Shown: positions 25,771 through 34,961, numbered from the stretch's first letter. The stretch: 64,000 bases of DNA from Rhodoblastus sp963736175 (GCA_963736175.1 CAVTNU010000029.1:1-64000); one strand, 5' to 3'. Notes: a model not told the origin generated them from the sequence alone. A program made the numbers and translations.

Positions 25771-27492
25771 TCATAATTGCTTGATGTCGACGCCCTGTTT
25801 GCGCAAGGCGTAGCCGATCTGTCGCGGCGTCAGTCCGAGCAGGCGCGCCGCCTTGGCCTGCACCCAGCCGGTCTTCTCCATCGCTTCGATCAGCCGCTCG
25901 CGCTCCGATTTCGTCGGTTTGCCGACCGGACAACCGTCGGGGGCCGGGCAATCCGACGGCGTTGTCGACGGCAGCGCTGATTTATCGACATAGATCGGCA
26001 GCTCGTCCGCGGGCGCGGGCCTTGGCGGGCGTCCCGGCGCGATCACCATCGGCGTCGGCGATGCGGCATGGCCTTTCCACAGCGTCGCCGACAAACAGCA
26101 GCCTTGGTGACAGGCGAGATCTGAGGCGACGATCTGATCGCTGGCCGCCAGAGCGGCGGTGCGGCGCACGCAATTTTCCAGTTCGCGGACATTGCCGGGA
26201 AAGGCGCATTGCGAAAGAATTTCCAACGCTTTGGGCGAAAAAGTCAGGCGGCGGCCGTTCTCCTGCGCGAATTGTTCGAGGAAACATTGGGCCAGAACGG
26301 GAATGTCGCCCGGACGCTCGCGCAACGGCGGAGTGATCAGCGACACCACATTGATGCGATAGTAAAGGTCGGCGCGGAAATGACCGTTGGCCACCGCTTC
26401 TTCAAGATTGCGGTTGGTGGCGCAAACGATGCGGACGTCGACCTTGAGGGTCTTGGCGCCGCCGACTCGTTCGAACTCGCCTTCCTGCAGCACGCGCAGC
26501 AGTTTGGCCTGGAACGAAGCTGAAATTTCGCCGATCTCGTCCAGGAACAAAGTGCCGCCGTTAGCCAGTTCAAAACGGCCGATGCGTTGGCCGATGGCGC
26601 CGGTGAAGGAGCCTTTTTCATGGCCGAACAATTCGGATTCGATCACGCTTTCGGGCAAAGCGGCGCAATTGACCTTGATGAAGGCGTTCTTGCGGCGCGG
26701 CGAATTCTCGTGAATGGCTTTGGCGAATAATTCCTTGCCGGTGCCGGTTTCGCCGCGCAGCAGGATAGTGGCGTTGGAGCGCGCCGCCGCTTCGATGCGC
26801 CCCATCAGCGCCCGCATCACGGAGCTTTCGCCGAGAATTGTGTTGGACTTCGCCGGCCCGCGCAGCGGCGCGCTGACGTTCGGCGCGCTGCGCGCCTCCG
26901 AAAGCGCCTTGGCGAGCCGATGCTGTTCGCTGATGAGCCGATCGCGGTCGCGCGACACCAAAGCGTGCATGCGCATCGCCTGTCCGACCAGATTGGCGAT
27001 CATCGTCAGCAGGCGGACGTCGTCTTCAAGCCGAAATTGTATTTTGCCGGTCCATTCCCGATCGACCGTCAATGTGCCCTTGACGACGCCGTCGACCTTG
27101 ATCGGGACGCCGATGAAGCTGACGGTGGTCATCGCCGGCAACATGTGACGATAGGCGGAGCCGGTGAAATATTGATGCGCGGCGATATTCTGGATCACCA
27201 ACGGCACGCCGGTGGCGACGATATGGTCGATCACTTTCTGCGGCAGCAGGGTTTTGGAGTTGGATGGCATGCTGGCCCCGCCTCCGGTGGAGGCGGCGAT
27301 TTCCGGTTCGCCGGTCGAATCAAGGGCCAGGATGAAACCCCGCCGCATCTGCATGAACGACGACAGCACGGCGACGACGGCGCCAAGCGCGTGGTCCAAC
27401 GGTTGCGGTCCAGTCAGGATCTTCGAAATCTCGTAAATTCCCGCCAGCGCAATGTCTTTATACGCGGGCTCGACTGCGATGTTGTTCGCCAT
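25771..27492 (-). CDS. nifA: NifA, sigma-54-dependent nif activator
   Basis: A 573-residue activator: an N-terminal GAF domain (about 20-185), a central AAA+ domain with Walker A RGETGTGKELFAKAI and Walker B GGTLFLDEIGE, and a C-terminal Fis-type helix-turn-helix (KAARLLGLTPRQIGYAL). The interdomain cysteines CAFPGNVRELENC and ACHQGCC match the oxygen-sensing motif of rhizobial-type NifA. The sigma-54 contact loop reads GSFTGA rather than the usual GAFTGA. It is preceded by a terminator, so it has its own promoter, but no RpoN or NifA site is evident upstream. Confidence 0.97.
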   Translation of the reverse strand: MANNIAVEPAYKDIALAGIYEISKILTGPQPLDHALGAVVAVLSSFMQMRRGFILALDSTGEPEIAASTGGGASMPSNSKTLLPQKVIDHIVATGVPLVIQNIAAHQYFTGSAYRHMLPAMTTVSFIGVPIKVDGVVKGTLTVDREWTGKIQFRLEDDVRLLTMIANLVGQAMRMHALVSRDRDRLISEQHRLAKALSEARSAPNVSAPLRGPAKSNTILGESSVMRALMGRIEAAARSNATILLRGETGTGKELFAKAIHENSPRRKNAFIKVNCAALPESVIESELFGHEKGSFTGAIGQRIGRFELANGGTLFLDEIGEISASFQAKLLRVLQEGEFERVGGAKTLKVDVRIVCATNRNLEEAVANGHFRADLYYRINVVSLITPPLRERPGDIPVLAQCFLEQFAQENGRRLTFSPKALEILSQCAFPGNVRELENCVRRTAALAASDQIVASDLACHQGCCLSATLWKGHAASPTPMVIAPGRPPRPAPADELPIYVDKSALPSTTPSDCPAPDGCPVGKPTKSERERLIEAMEKTGWVQAKAARLLGLTPRQIGYALRKQGVDIKQL

Positions 27493-27688
27493 ATGCAGCT
27501 CCCGACGTTGCCGCGCTGCCGTTGGACCGTTCGCCCACGCAAAGCCACTGATGGCGGTCGGCGCGCGTCCAGAGTTGCGAAAAGGTGGCGCTGTTTGGCG
27601 TCAGCGCCCGTTCGCCCGTGAGATTATCTGAAGCAAGAATATTGTGCGGCGCCGCGTCCGTAAACGGCAATAAATAGCCGAAGCGCAC

Positions 27689-27723
27689 AAAAAAAAGCTT
27701 ATGCGCTCATCACTTAAGCGCAT
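27689..27723 (-). terminator. Terminator after modD
   Basis: On the minus strand ATGCGCT and AGCGCAT pair perfectly with a nine-base loop, then AAGC and eight T. It lies just after modD and separates it from nifA. Confidence 0.82.
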
Positions 27724-27765
27724 TGCACAAGCAATCGTCATTCACCATGTCCGTGCGCCTGCGCG

Positions 27766-28614
27766 TCATACCGCCTGCGTAAAATTTACCTGTACGTCAC
27801 GCGGCGACGCCAGATAGGGCGCGGAGGTCACGAGCACGTCAGCGCCGGCCTCGGCGTAAGCGGCGGCGTTTCGCGCATTGATCCCGCCGGCGGCGGCGAC
27901 GACGGGGCGAGGGCCGGACCGCCGCAAACGCGTGATCAGCGCGGCGATCTCCGCGGGCGCAAATCTTTCGGCCTGGACGATATCGAAACCGGCCTGCGCG
28001 GCGTCAAAAGCCTCTTCGAGCGTATCGACCTCGATTGTCAGTGTTTTCTCCGGCGCGCTCCGGCGCAAGCGCGTCGCGAGTTCGGAAAGCGTTTCGCGTT
28101 TGAGGAAAACGCGGTGCTGGGGAAACACCAGGATCGATTCCGACAGACCCAGCCGGTGCATGCCGGCGCCGCCGGCGTGGACAGCGGCGACCGCGAATCG
28201 CTTGACGCCGGGAACGTTCTTGCGCGTACAGGCGACAGCGACGTTCGGCGCCGCCACGCGCGCCGCATCGACGATTTCACGTGCGGCGCTGGCGACGCCG
28301 GACCAGATTTCGATCAGGGTTTGCGCGACTTTCCAACCGCGCAACAAACCGGCCGCCGAGCCCCTGGCGACCAGAATCGGCGCGCCGCGCGACAGGCGCG
28401 CGCCGGAGGGCGCGACAATTTCGACCTTGCAGCCGGACAATTCGATCAGCGCCGCCGCATCCTCGACCAACGCCGCGATCATCGGGTCGCGCGCCAGAAA
28501 AGCCATCTCGCCGGCGCCGCTAAGATCAAGCGCCTGCGTCGTCAGATCGCCAAAGGGCGCGTCAGCGTAAAGCAGGGCTTCGAGTTCGGCGCGGCTCGCG
28601 GCGGTCGGCATCAT
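27766..28614 (-). CDS. modD: ModD, NadC-like phosphoribosyltransferase family protein
   Basis: A 282-residue member of the quinolinate phosphoribosyltransferase fold. The segments DAPFGDLTTQAL, ACTRKNVPGVKRFAV and HRLGLSESILVFPQHRVF match ModD of Mo operons better than true NadC. ModD is linked to molybdenum metabolism, but its reaction is unknown. It lies 33 bases after the YqeB-like gene, consistent with a Mo-related pair. Confidence 0.85.
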   Translation of the reverse strand: MMPTAASRAELEALLYADAPFGDLTTQALDLSGAGEMAFLARDPMIAALVEDAAALIELSGCKVEIVAPSGARLSRGAPILVARGSAAGLLRGWKVAQTLIEIWSGVASAAREIVDAARVAAPNVAVACTRKNVPGVKRFAVAAVHAGGAGMHRLGLSESILVFPQHRVFLKRETLSELATRLRRSAPEKTLTIEVDTLEEAFDAAQAGFDIVQAERFAPAEIAALITRLRRSGPRPVVAAAGGINARNAAAYAEAGADVLVTSAPYLASPRDVQVNFTQAV

Positions 28615-28647
28615 CGCTCTTCCGGTTCGGGCGGGGCCCGCCTGCAG

Positions 28648-29509
28648 TTATGTCAGCGCCACGGCGCGCGCCGGCGTCTTGACTCGTATGGGCAGTTTGA
28701 GCGCGCGCGCGGTCGCCTCCGCTATCGCTCTACCGCGCCGGTCGACGCCCGTCCATTGCGCTCGCCGGCCGCGCGGGTCGATCTCAAGCAATTTCACGCT
28801 GTCCGGCATAAGCGCGCCATCGCGCGCGAGACCGCGCACGACGCCGTCGATGGGCGCGGCGACGGGCGCCGGCCAAGCGTCCAACGGGAAAACCGCGGAA
28901 GACCCGCATTCCGATTTCAACCGGCGTGCGCCACAGACCAGGGCGGTCGCAATAGACGAATCTTTCGCGGCCGACGCCGCCAAGCGGGGGCTGAACGCCG
29001 TCGGCGCTATCGGTTGAGCCATCGGCGACGAGGACGCCGTTTTTGTTCGGCCGCGTCTCAATGGCGAAATCGCAGTTTTCGCCGACGACGAAATTGGCCC
29101 CCAGCCCGATCGCCCGCCGGACATAGAAACGATAATCGGGCGTAATGCGGTGTTTTTGCATGCGCGCGTCGACCAGAACGTCAATGGCGCGTAGCGCCAG
29201 AAGATCGCTCAATTCCAGCCGCGTTACGGCGACGCGCGCGACGCGCCCGAGCGCGTCGGCTATTTCCACCGCCGTTTCGGCGTTCAAACCCTCGACGCCA
29301 TCCACTATCGTCTTGTCGCCAAAAAGCGCGTCATGAAAAGCCATGCCGCGTCGAATGACGGGCGGGAACGGGTCGTGACTGAGGACGACGGCGTAGCCTT
29401 CGCGGCACAGGCGCGCGGCGACGGCGGAAGCGATTTCGTTGGTCCCCAAAATGACCGCCAGGGGCGCCGCGCGTTCTGCGAAAAAGGCCGAAACGGATTG
29501 AATGGGCAT
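28648..29509 (-). CDS. yqeB: YqeB/EF2563-type molybdenum hydroxylase accessory protein, frameshifted
   Basis: The first frame carries a Rossmann-like start (LAVILGTNEIASAVAARLCR), then PVIRRGMAFHDALFGDKTIV and PLGGVGRERFV, as in selenium-dependent molybdenum hydroxylase accessory proteins. At about 28,874 the family continues in another frame with VAAPIDGVVRGLARDGALMP and LLEIDPRGRRAQW. Removing one G from GG at 28873-28874 joins them into 286 residues. The start at 29509 follows GAGG. Probably one functional gene with a sequencing indel. Confidence 0.75.
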
Positions 29510-29627
29510 GGTTGACCTCATGAGCCCCGCTTGTTTTGCAAGCTGCGGGCCAAATCAACATGTGCAAAAAAACATTTATTGTACAGTGAGATAGTAGAAA
29601 TCTCGCAGACACCATTGTGGCTCAAAG

Positions 29628-29647
29628 CTATATATTTTGTAATATAG
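29628..29647. promoter_or_regulatory. ModE-box-like palindrome upstream of yqeB-modD
   Basis: CTATAT and ATATAG form a perfect inverted repeat with an eight-base spacer, about 120 bases upstream of the YqeB-like start. The half-site resembles the CTATATA arm of known ModE operators, and both downstream genes are Mo-related. The flanking 245-base gap holds no gene. Confidence 0.55.
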
Positions 29648-29767
29648 TGTCGGATATCGGCCAAATTGGCGTGAATTGTCCGGCCGCACGCGACGGTCGG
29701 CGCCGGGCGTCGGGACAGGAGTCGGGTAGGTCGGGGATAGTGGCCCGCTTGCGCGGACGGGCCGCGC

Positions 29768-30610
29768 TCAGACGACGGCTTGCGCGGTTCGCGGGATTTC
29801 AGGAAGGAAAAGCCCCGTCTGAAAACACACGCTCATATGTTCGACCTTGGCGACGGCGCGTCGGGCCGCCTCGGGCTGGAGGACGTCGTTCGCCACCGTT
29901 TTGAAGATGGCGATCCAGCGGTCGAAAAATTCTGGCTTGAGATCGAGCGGCATGTGCGGGGCGAAAGGATTGCCCTTGTAGCGCGTCGTACCCAGCAACG
30001 TGCGCGACCAGAAATTCTGCACGACGTCGAAATGATGCTCCCAGTCGGCGACGGCGGCGTTGAAAACCGGGCCGATCAGCGGGTCTTGCATCGCCTGCGC
30101 ATAAAAGACGCGCACCAGTTGGCGCAATTCCGCCTCGTCGACCCTGACTTCGGCGGTAAGATCCTCGGCGGGGGCGAGGCCGACGACGCTGGCGCGGTCG
30201 GGGATGAACGCGGCGATGGCCGGCGCGGCGCCGCCTTTACGATGTTCGATGTTGAGCGGGGGATTAAACTTGCCGGCCAGCTCGCGCAGGATATGGGCGC
30301 GCTGGCGCGCATTGGCGCGCGCCATCCATAACAGGCCGTCGGTTTGCTGCGCCAGTTGGCCGTCGAGCGCCCGCGCGCGCGCCAACGCGGCGGCGATGTC
30401 TTCGCCTTCGCCGATCAGCACCGGATAGAGAAAATCGCCGATCTGCCGCGTCAATACGAACACGCCCGCCGTCGCGGCGGAAGGCTGGCCGGCGCTGAAA
30501 TGATAGCCGCCCAGGCTGGGTTCGGTTTCGTCGACGCGCGGCAGGGCGGGGCTGGCGGCGTGGGCCGACAGCGGCGCGGGTTCAAGCGGGCGTTGGCTGG
30601 TCTGACACAT
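29768..30610 (-). CDS. Truncated hemoglobin fused to an unrecognised N-terminal domain
   Basis: A 280-residue protein. The last 115 residues are a group III truncated hemoglobin (LVRVFYAQAMQDPLIGPVF, WEHHFDVVQNFWSRTLLG, then YKGNPFAPHMPL and a distal-helix CFQTGLF). Residues 45-155 form a separate domain (GGYHFSAGQPSAATAGVFVL, IGDFLYPVLIGEGEDI) that I do not recognise. The start at 30610 follows AGGGAT. It may bind O2 or NO near nitrogenase (inference). No RpoN site is seen upstream on this strand. Confidence 0.8.
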   Translation of the reverse strand: MCQTSQRPLEPAPLSAHAASPALPRVDETEPSLGGYHFSAGQPSAATAGVFVLTRQIGDFLYPVLIGEGEDIAAALARARALDGQLAQQTDGLLWMARANARQRAHILRELAGKFNPPLNIEHRKGGAAPAIAAFIPDRASVVGLAPAEDLTAEVRVDEAELRQLVRVFYAQAMQDPLIGPVFNAAVADWEHHFDVVQNFWSRTLLGTTRYKGNPFAPHMPLDLKPEFFDRWIAIFKTVANDVLQPEAARRAVAKVEHMSVCFQTGLFLPEIPRTAQAVV

Positions 30611-30816
30611 GGACGATCCCTTTGGCGGACGCGAGCGATATGTCGCCCGCATTGGCGCGGTCGGCGAGCGGCGCGTTTGCGGCCGACGCCAAGCAAAAAT
30701 CCGGCCATTCGTTCGCCGCCGCCGCGCGTCGCATTTCCGACAACCTCGGACAAAGAGGCCGGCTCCGCCGCCGCGCCGCCGCGTCGCATTCCCTCGTTTT
30801 TGCGCCTTTGCGCGGC

Positions 30817-30831
30817 TGGCGCGGGCTTTGC
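30817..30831 (+). promoter_or_regulatory. Likely RpoN promoter of the second nifZ-like gene
   Basis: TGGCGC-GGGCT-TTGC, one change from consensus, 54 bases upstream of the start at 30885. A near-match NifA site, CGT-CGCATTTCCG-ACA at 30727-30742, sits at a suitable distance upstream. Confidence 0.6.
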
Positions 30832-30884
30832 TTCGGCAAGCGTCGTCCCTTCAACCGCGCCGCGGCGCGACGCTGCGAGGAAAC

Positions 30885-31172
30885 ATGAATTTTGAGATGA
30901 CGCCCAGAACGCCGAAGCTCGAAGTCGGACAATGGGTCCGCGCTTCGATCGATCTGCTCAATGACGGCTCCTTCCCCGAAGCGCCGGCGCGGGCTTTGCT
31001 CGCCGCCGCCGGCGCCATTGGCGAAATCGTCAAGGTGGGAACCATCGTGGAAGCCAACACGCCGATTTATCTCGTCGAATTCGACGAGCGTCTGACGGTC
31101 GGCTGCCTTGAAGAGGAAATCGCCCCGCTCGCCGGCGAAGGCCGCGGCAAGGCCGGCGTGTTGATCGATTGA
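30885..31172 (+). CDS. Second NifZ-like protein
   Basis: A 95-residue protein related to NifZ: VRASIDLLNDGSFPEAPARA aligns with the NDGTYP segment, followed by GEIVKVGTIVEANTPIYLVE and a closing VGCLEEEIAPL. It is more diverged than the copy at 22748 and lacks its N-terminal portion. GAGG lies only four bases before the start; ATG at 30897 is an alternative. It forms a pair with the next small gene. Confidence 0.75.
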   Translation: MNFEMTPRTPKLEVGQWVRASIDLLNDGSFPEAPARALLAAAGAIGEIVKVGTIVEANTPIYLVEFDERLTVGCLEEEIAPLAGEGRGKAGVLID

Positions 31173-31203
31173 AAAACCTTTCCCGGCCGCCGAGGAGCGC
31201 GCG

Positions 31204-31473
31204 ATGGCGATTGACGCACAGGATTTGACGGCGCTCGACGCCTTGTTGTCGCCCGCCGACGCCGACGGCGCCGTGCTGGCGATCTTGCGGCGACAGTTCG
31301 CCCATCTGAGCTTCGCGCGCTGCGACGCGGAGGACGTGGAGACGGCGCCGTTTCGCTCCTACCCGCGCTTCGACCTGCATTTGATGGACAATCGCGATCA
31401 TTGTTTGACGATCGTCGCCGATCCAGCTTTCGCCACCGGCGTCATCCTCGGCTGGCGGCGGCCGGGGCGATAG
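31204..31473 (+). CDS. Small nif-associated protein (DUF6129-like)
   Basis: An 89-residue protein with HLSFARCDAEDV, RFDLHLMDNRDHCLTIVAD and AFATGVILGW. I recall this pattern from a small uncharacterised family encoded near nif genes (DUF6129). A role in metal handling is only a suggestion, based on its conserved Cys/His/Asp residues. It lies 31 bases after the NifZ-like gene and likely shares its promoter. Confidence 0.55.
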   Translation: MAIDAQDLTALDALLSPADADGAVLAILRRQFAHLSFARCDAEDVETAPFRSYPRFDLHLMDNRDHCLTIVADPAFATGVILGWRRPGR

Positions 31474-31500
31474 CCGGAGCGAGTTCGTCGCGCGCGGCGC

Positions 31501-33536
31501 TCAAACCTTGCGCGCGCTCATCGTCAGTAATTCGTAACGCGCCACCGTTTCGTCGTTCTGGTTGAACAGCTCCACGTCCCAGCGCGTCTCGCCATAGTCC
31601 GGCTTGCGCGCCGCCTGCTTCTGCATGACCGTCAGGCGCGCGCGGATGGCGTCGCCCGGCGATACGGGCTTGACGAAGCGCAGGTTGTCGAGGCCGTAAT
31701 TGGCGAGCAGGGGGCCGGGCGCGGGATCGACAAACAGGCCGGCGGCGAAGGACAACAGCAGATAGCCGTGCGCCACTCGGCCGGGGAAGAACGGGTTGGC
31801 CTTGGCCGCCGTCTCGTCCATGTGCGCGTAGAATTTGTCGCCGGTGAATTCGGCGAAATGTTCGATGTCGTCCAATGTCACGACGCGCGAGGCCGTTTCG
31901 ATGGTTTCGCCGACGGACAGCGCGTCGAAGTCATGGCGGAAGGGATGGTCGACGCTAATCGGCGCTGGCGCCCCTTGATCCAGCGCCGCGTCAGGGCCGC
32001 CAGCCGCTCCGGCGAGCCTTGCAGCGCCGTGCGCTGCATATAATGGAACACGCCGCGCAGACCGCCCAACTCCTCGCCGCCGCCAGCGCGGCCGGGGCCG
32101 CCATGCGTCAGGCCGGGCAACGGTGAGCCGTGGCCGGTCGAGTCCTTGGCGCAGTCGCGGTCGAGCACGAGCAGGCGGCCGTGCCAGGGAGCAAGGCCGA
32201 ACGCCAGGTCTTCGGCGACCGCCGCGTCGTAAGTGTAGATCGAGGCGACAAGGCTGCCTTCGCCCTTGGCGACCAGCGCGACAGCCTGGGCGAGCGTGTC
32301 ATAGGCCATGATGGTGGCGACCGGTCCGAAGGGCTCGACGCTGTGGACGGCGACGGCGCTCAACGGCGCGGCGCAACGCAGCAGCACCGGCGCCATGAAC
32401 GCGCCTTTGCCCATTTCGCCGCCGATCGGTTCGCCGCCGCCTATCGCGCCGAAAACGATCTCCGTCTCGCCGCGCAAAGTTTCAACGGCCCGGCGCACCG
32501 AGGCGCGCTGCGCCAGGGAAACGAGCGGGCCCATGCGGACGTCCTCGAGGCGGGGGTCGCCGAGCTTGATCCTGGCGAGCTGCGCGCCGAGCGCCGCGAT
32601 GACCTGCCCTTCCAGCGCGCGAGGGACGAGGATGCGCCGGATCGCGGTGCATTTCTGTCCCGCCTTCGCCGTCATTTCACGGACGACTTCCTTGATGAAA
32701 ATGTCGAATTCCGGCGTGTCGGGACGCGCGTCCGGACCGAGCACGGCGGCGTTGAGCGAATCGCGTTCGGCGATGAAGCGGACGGCGTTGCGCGAGACCG
32801 CGGGATGGTTGCGCAGTTTTTCCGAGGTCTCCAGCGATCCGGTGAAGGAGAGCACGTCCTGGCCGGTCAGATGGTCGAGCAAATCGCCCGTCGAGCCGGC
32901 GACGAACTGAAAGGCGCCAGGCGGCAGAACGCCCGATTCGACAATCAGACGGGCGAGGGCTTCAGCCACATAGGCTGTCGCCGTCGCCGGCTTGGCGATG
33001 ATCGGGACGCCGGCGAGGATGGCGGGCGCGAGCTTTTCGAGCATGCCCCAGCAGGGGAAATTGAACGCGTTGACGAGGACGGCGACGCCGGTCAGCGATG
33101 TGCGCACATGCAGACCGGCAAAGCCGCCGCCTTTTGACAGGGCTTCAGCCTCGCCGTCGATGACGAAACGCTCGCTCGGCAGTTCGCGGCGTCCGCGCGA
33201 AGCGTAGGCGAACAGAACGCCAATGCCGCCGTCGATATCGATCATGTTGTCGCGCCTTGTGGCGCCGGTGTCGAACGCCAGCTGGAAGAGCTGCTCCTTG
33301 CGCTCATTGAGAAAGACCGCGAGCGCCTTCAGCATGTCGGCGCGTTGGTGGAAGGTCAGCGCTCGCAGGCGCGGCCCGCCGACATCGCGGGCGTGGCGCG
33401 TCATCGCGGCGAAATCCAGTCCGGCGCTCGAGGCGCGCGCTATGACGGCGCCGTCGACGGCGCTGGCGATATCGGCGAAACCGGACGTCGGGGTCCGCCA
33501 ACAGTCGGCGGCGTAGCTGTTCAAAATGCGGATCAT
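31501..33536 (-). CDS. paaZ: PaaZ bifunctional ring-opening enzyme, interrupted by a single-base frameshift
   Basis: PaaZ hydrolyses oxepin-CoA (C-terminal MaoC hydratase) and oxidises the resulting semialdehyde with NADP (N-terminal aldehyde dehydrogenase). The dehydrogenase half runs to about residue 520, with the general base in ERDSLNAAVLG and the nucleophile in KAGQKCTAIRR. At the GGGG run at 31971-31974 the frame is lost just after WIKG. Adding one G restores APAPISVDHPFRHDFDAL and joins the MaoC half (FTGDKFYAHMDETAAKANPF), giving 678 residues, the family length. As it stands, two proteins overlapping by ATGA would be made. Confidence 0.88.
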
Positions 33537-33659
33537 GCGTGGCGCTCCCTGGTTCGATCAGCCCGAAGGCTTGACAGGGACCGCCTCGCGCGGCGATCCA
33601 TCGTCAACGGGCTGGCTTTTGCGCTTGCAAGTTGACAAGCTCGCCTCTTGGGTTAATCT

Positions 33660-33679
33660 TTAACCGATTGGTCGGTTAA
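33660..33679. promoter_or_regulatory. PaaR/TetR-type operator between paaZ and paaG
   Basis: TTAACCGA and TCGGTTAA form a perfect eight-base inverted repeat with spacer TTGG, midway between the divergent paaZ and paaG starts. This is the size and style of a TetR operator, and a TetR gene of the PaaR type is encoded in the cluster. Confidence 0.8.
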
Positions 33680-33723
33680 TTCAAGAGACTCGTTCAACGG
33701 TCCGAAAGCCAAGGGGGAAAGAG

Positions 33724-34512
33724 GTGGAGCCATCCATTCTGGTGAACCGTCACGAGGGTTGGATCGAGGTCACCCTCAATCGGCCGGCGCAGCTCAACGC
33801 CTTCACCGCCGACATGCATGGGGCGCTGGCCGCCGCGTTTGAGCGGATCGAAGGCGAGGAATCCTATCGCGCCCTATTGCTGACCGGCGCGGGCCGCGGG
33901 TTTTGCGCTGGACAGGACCTCAGCGAACGCGCCACGAGCGGGCCGGCGCCCGACCTCGGCTATACGATCGACACGTTTTATAATCCGCTGATCCGTCGCA
34001 TTCGCGCCCTGGCCAAGCCGGTCGTTTGCGCCGTCAACGGCGTCGCCGCCGGCGCGGGCGCCAATCTGGCGCTCGCCTGCGACATTGTCGTCGCCGCCCG
34101 TTCGGCGAAATTCATCCAGTCCTTCGCCAGAATCGGCCTTGTGCCGGACTCGGGCGGCACGTTCTTTCTACCGCGCCTCGTCGGCGACGCCCGCGCCCGC
34201 GCCCTGGCGCTGTTGGGCGAACCGCTCGACGCGCCGCAGGCGGAAGCTTGGGGCCTGATCTGGAAGACATATGACGACGGCGAACTGCTTGGCGAGGCGC
34301 GCGCGCTGACCGCACATCTCGCCGCTCTGCCGACGCAGGGCCTCGCCTTGACCAAACAGGCGCTCAACGCCTCCGCCGTCCATTCGCTCGACGTTCAGCT
34401 TGACCTCGAGCGTGATCTTCAGCGCCAGGCGGGACGCACGCCCGATTACGCAGAGGGCGTGCGCGCCTTTATGGAAAAACGTCCGCCGCGATTCACCGGG
34501 AGGCCGCAATGA
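33724..34512 (+). CDS. paaG: PaaG, epoxyphenylacetyl-CoA isomerase
   Basis: A 262-residue crotonase-family enzyme that converts the ring epoxide of phenylacetyl-CoA to oxepin-CoA. Oxyanion-hole segments are GRGFCAGQDLSE and NGVAAGAGANLALACD. The C terminus SLDVQLDLERDLQRQAGRT is typical of PaaG rather than other crotonases. The start is GTG behind a purine-rich ribosome site. First gene of paaG-paaI-paaK, overlapping paaI by four bases. Confidence 0.92.
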   Translation: MEPSILVNRHEGWIEVTLNRPAQLNAFTADMHGALAAAFERIEGEESYRALLLTGAGRGFCAGQDLSERATSGPAPDLGYTIDTFYNPLIRRIRALAKPVVCAVNGVAAGAGANLALACDIVVAARSAKFIQSFARIGLVPDSGGTFFLPRLVGDARARALALLGEPLDAPQAEAWGLIWKTYDDGELLGEARALTAHLAALPTQGLALTKQALNASAVHSLDVQLDLERDLQRQAGRTPDYAEGVRAFMEKRPPRFTGRPQ

Positions 34513-34961
34513 CCAAGCCGTCCCGAACGCCGCAGGAAACCGCCGAGCTCGCCGCCCGGGTGATGTGGGCCACGGATCGCGCCGTCCAGGCGCTGCAGGC
34601 GGAGCTTATCGAGGTCGGCCCGAAAATGGCGCGCATTTCGATGAAGGTGCGCGAGGACATGACCAACGGTCACGAGACCGCGCACGGCGGCTATATCTTT
34701 GCGCTCGCGGACACGGCCTTCGCCTATGCCTGCAACGCCTCGGGCCAAACCACCGTCGCCGCGCACTGCTCGATCACCTTCATCCGCCCGGGTCGCCTCG
34801 GCGACGTTATGGTGGCGCACGCGCGCGAAGTGTCGCGCAACGGGCGATCGGGAATTTATGATGTTCAGATCGCCGTAAAAGGCGTAACGATCGCCGAATT
34901 CCGGGGACATTCGCGCGCCCTGGGCGGATCGTTTATCGACGACGCCGTGTCGGCGGACTAA
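34509..34961 (+). CDS. paaI: PaaI hotdog-fold thioesterase
   Basis: A 150-residue thioesterase that releases CoA from stalled ring-hydroxylated phenylacetyl-CoA intermediates. It shows the PaaI core NGHETAHGGYIFALADTAFA and AHCSITFIRPGRLGD. It overlaps paaG (ATGA), so the two are translationally coupled. Confidence 0.93.
   Translation: MTKPSRTPQETAELAARVMWATDRAVQALQAELIEVGPKMARISMKVREDMTNGHETAHGGYIFALADTAFAYACNASGQTTVAAHCSITFIRPGRLGDVMVAHAREVSRNGRSGIYDVQIAVKGVTIAEFRGHSRALGGSFIDDAVSAD

Noticed and set aside
27493..27765. RpoN or NifA site upstream of nifA
   Set aside because: No TGGCAC-N5-TTGC or TGT-N10-ACA match was found; the obvious palindrome there is followed by a T run and is the modD terminator.
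27766..28614. NadC (quinolinate phosphoribosyltransferase) as identity of this gene
   Set aside because: The motifs fit ModD better, and nadA or nadB do not accompany it.
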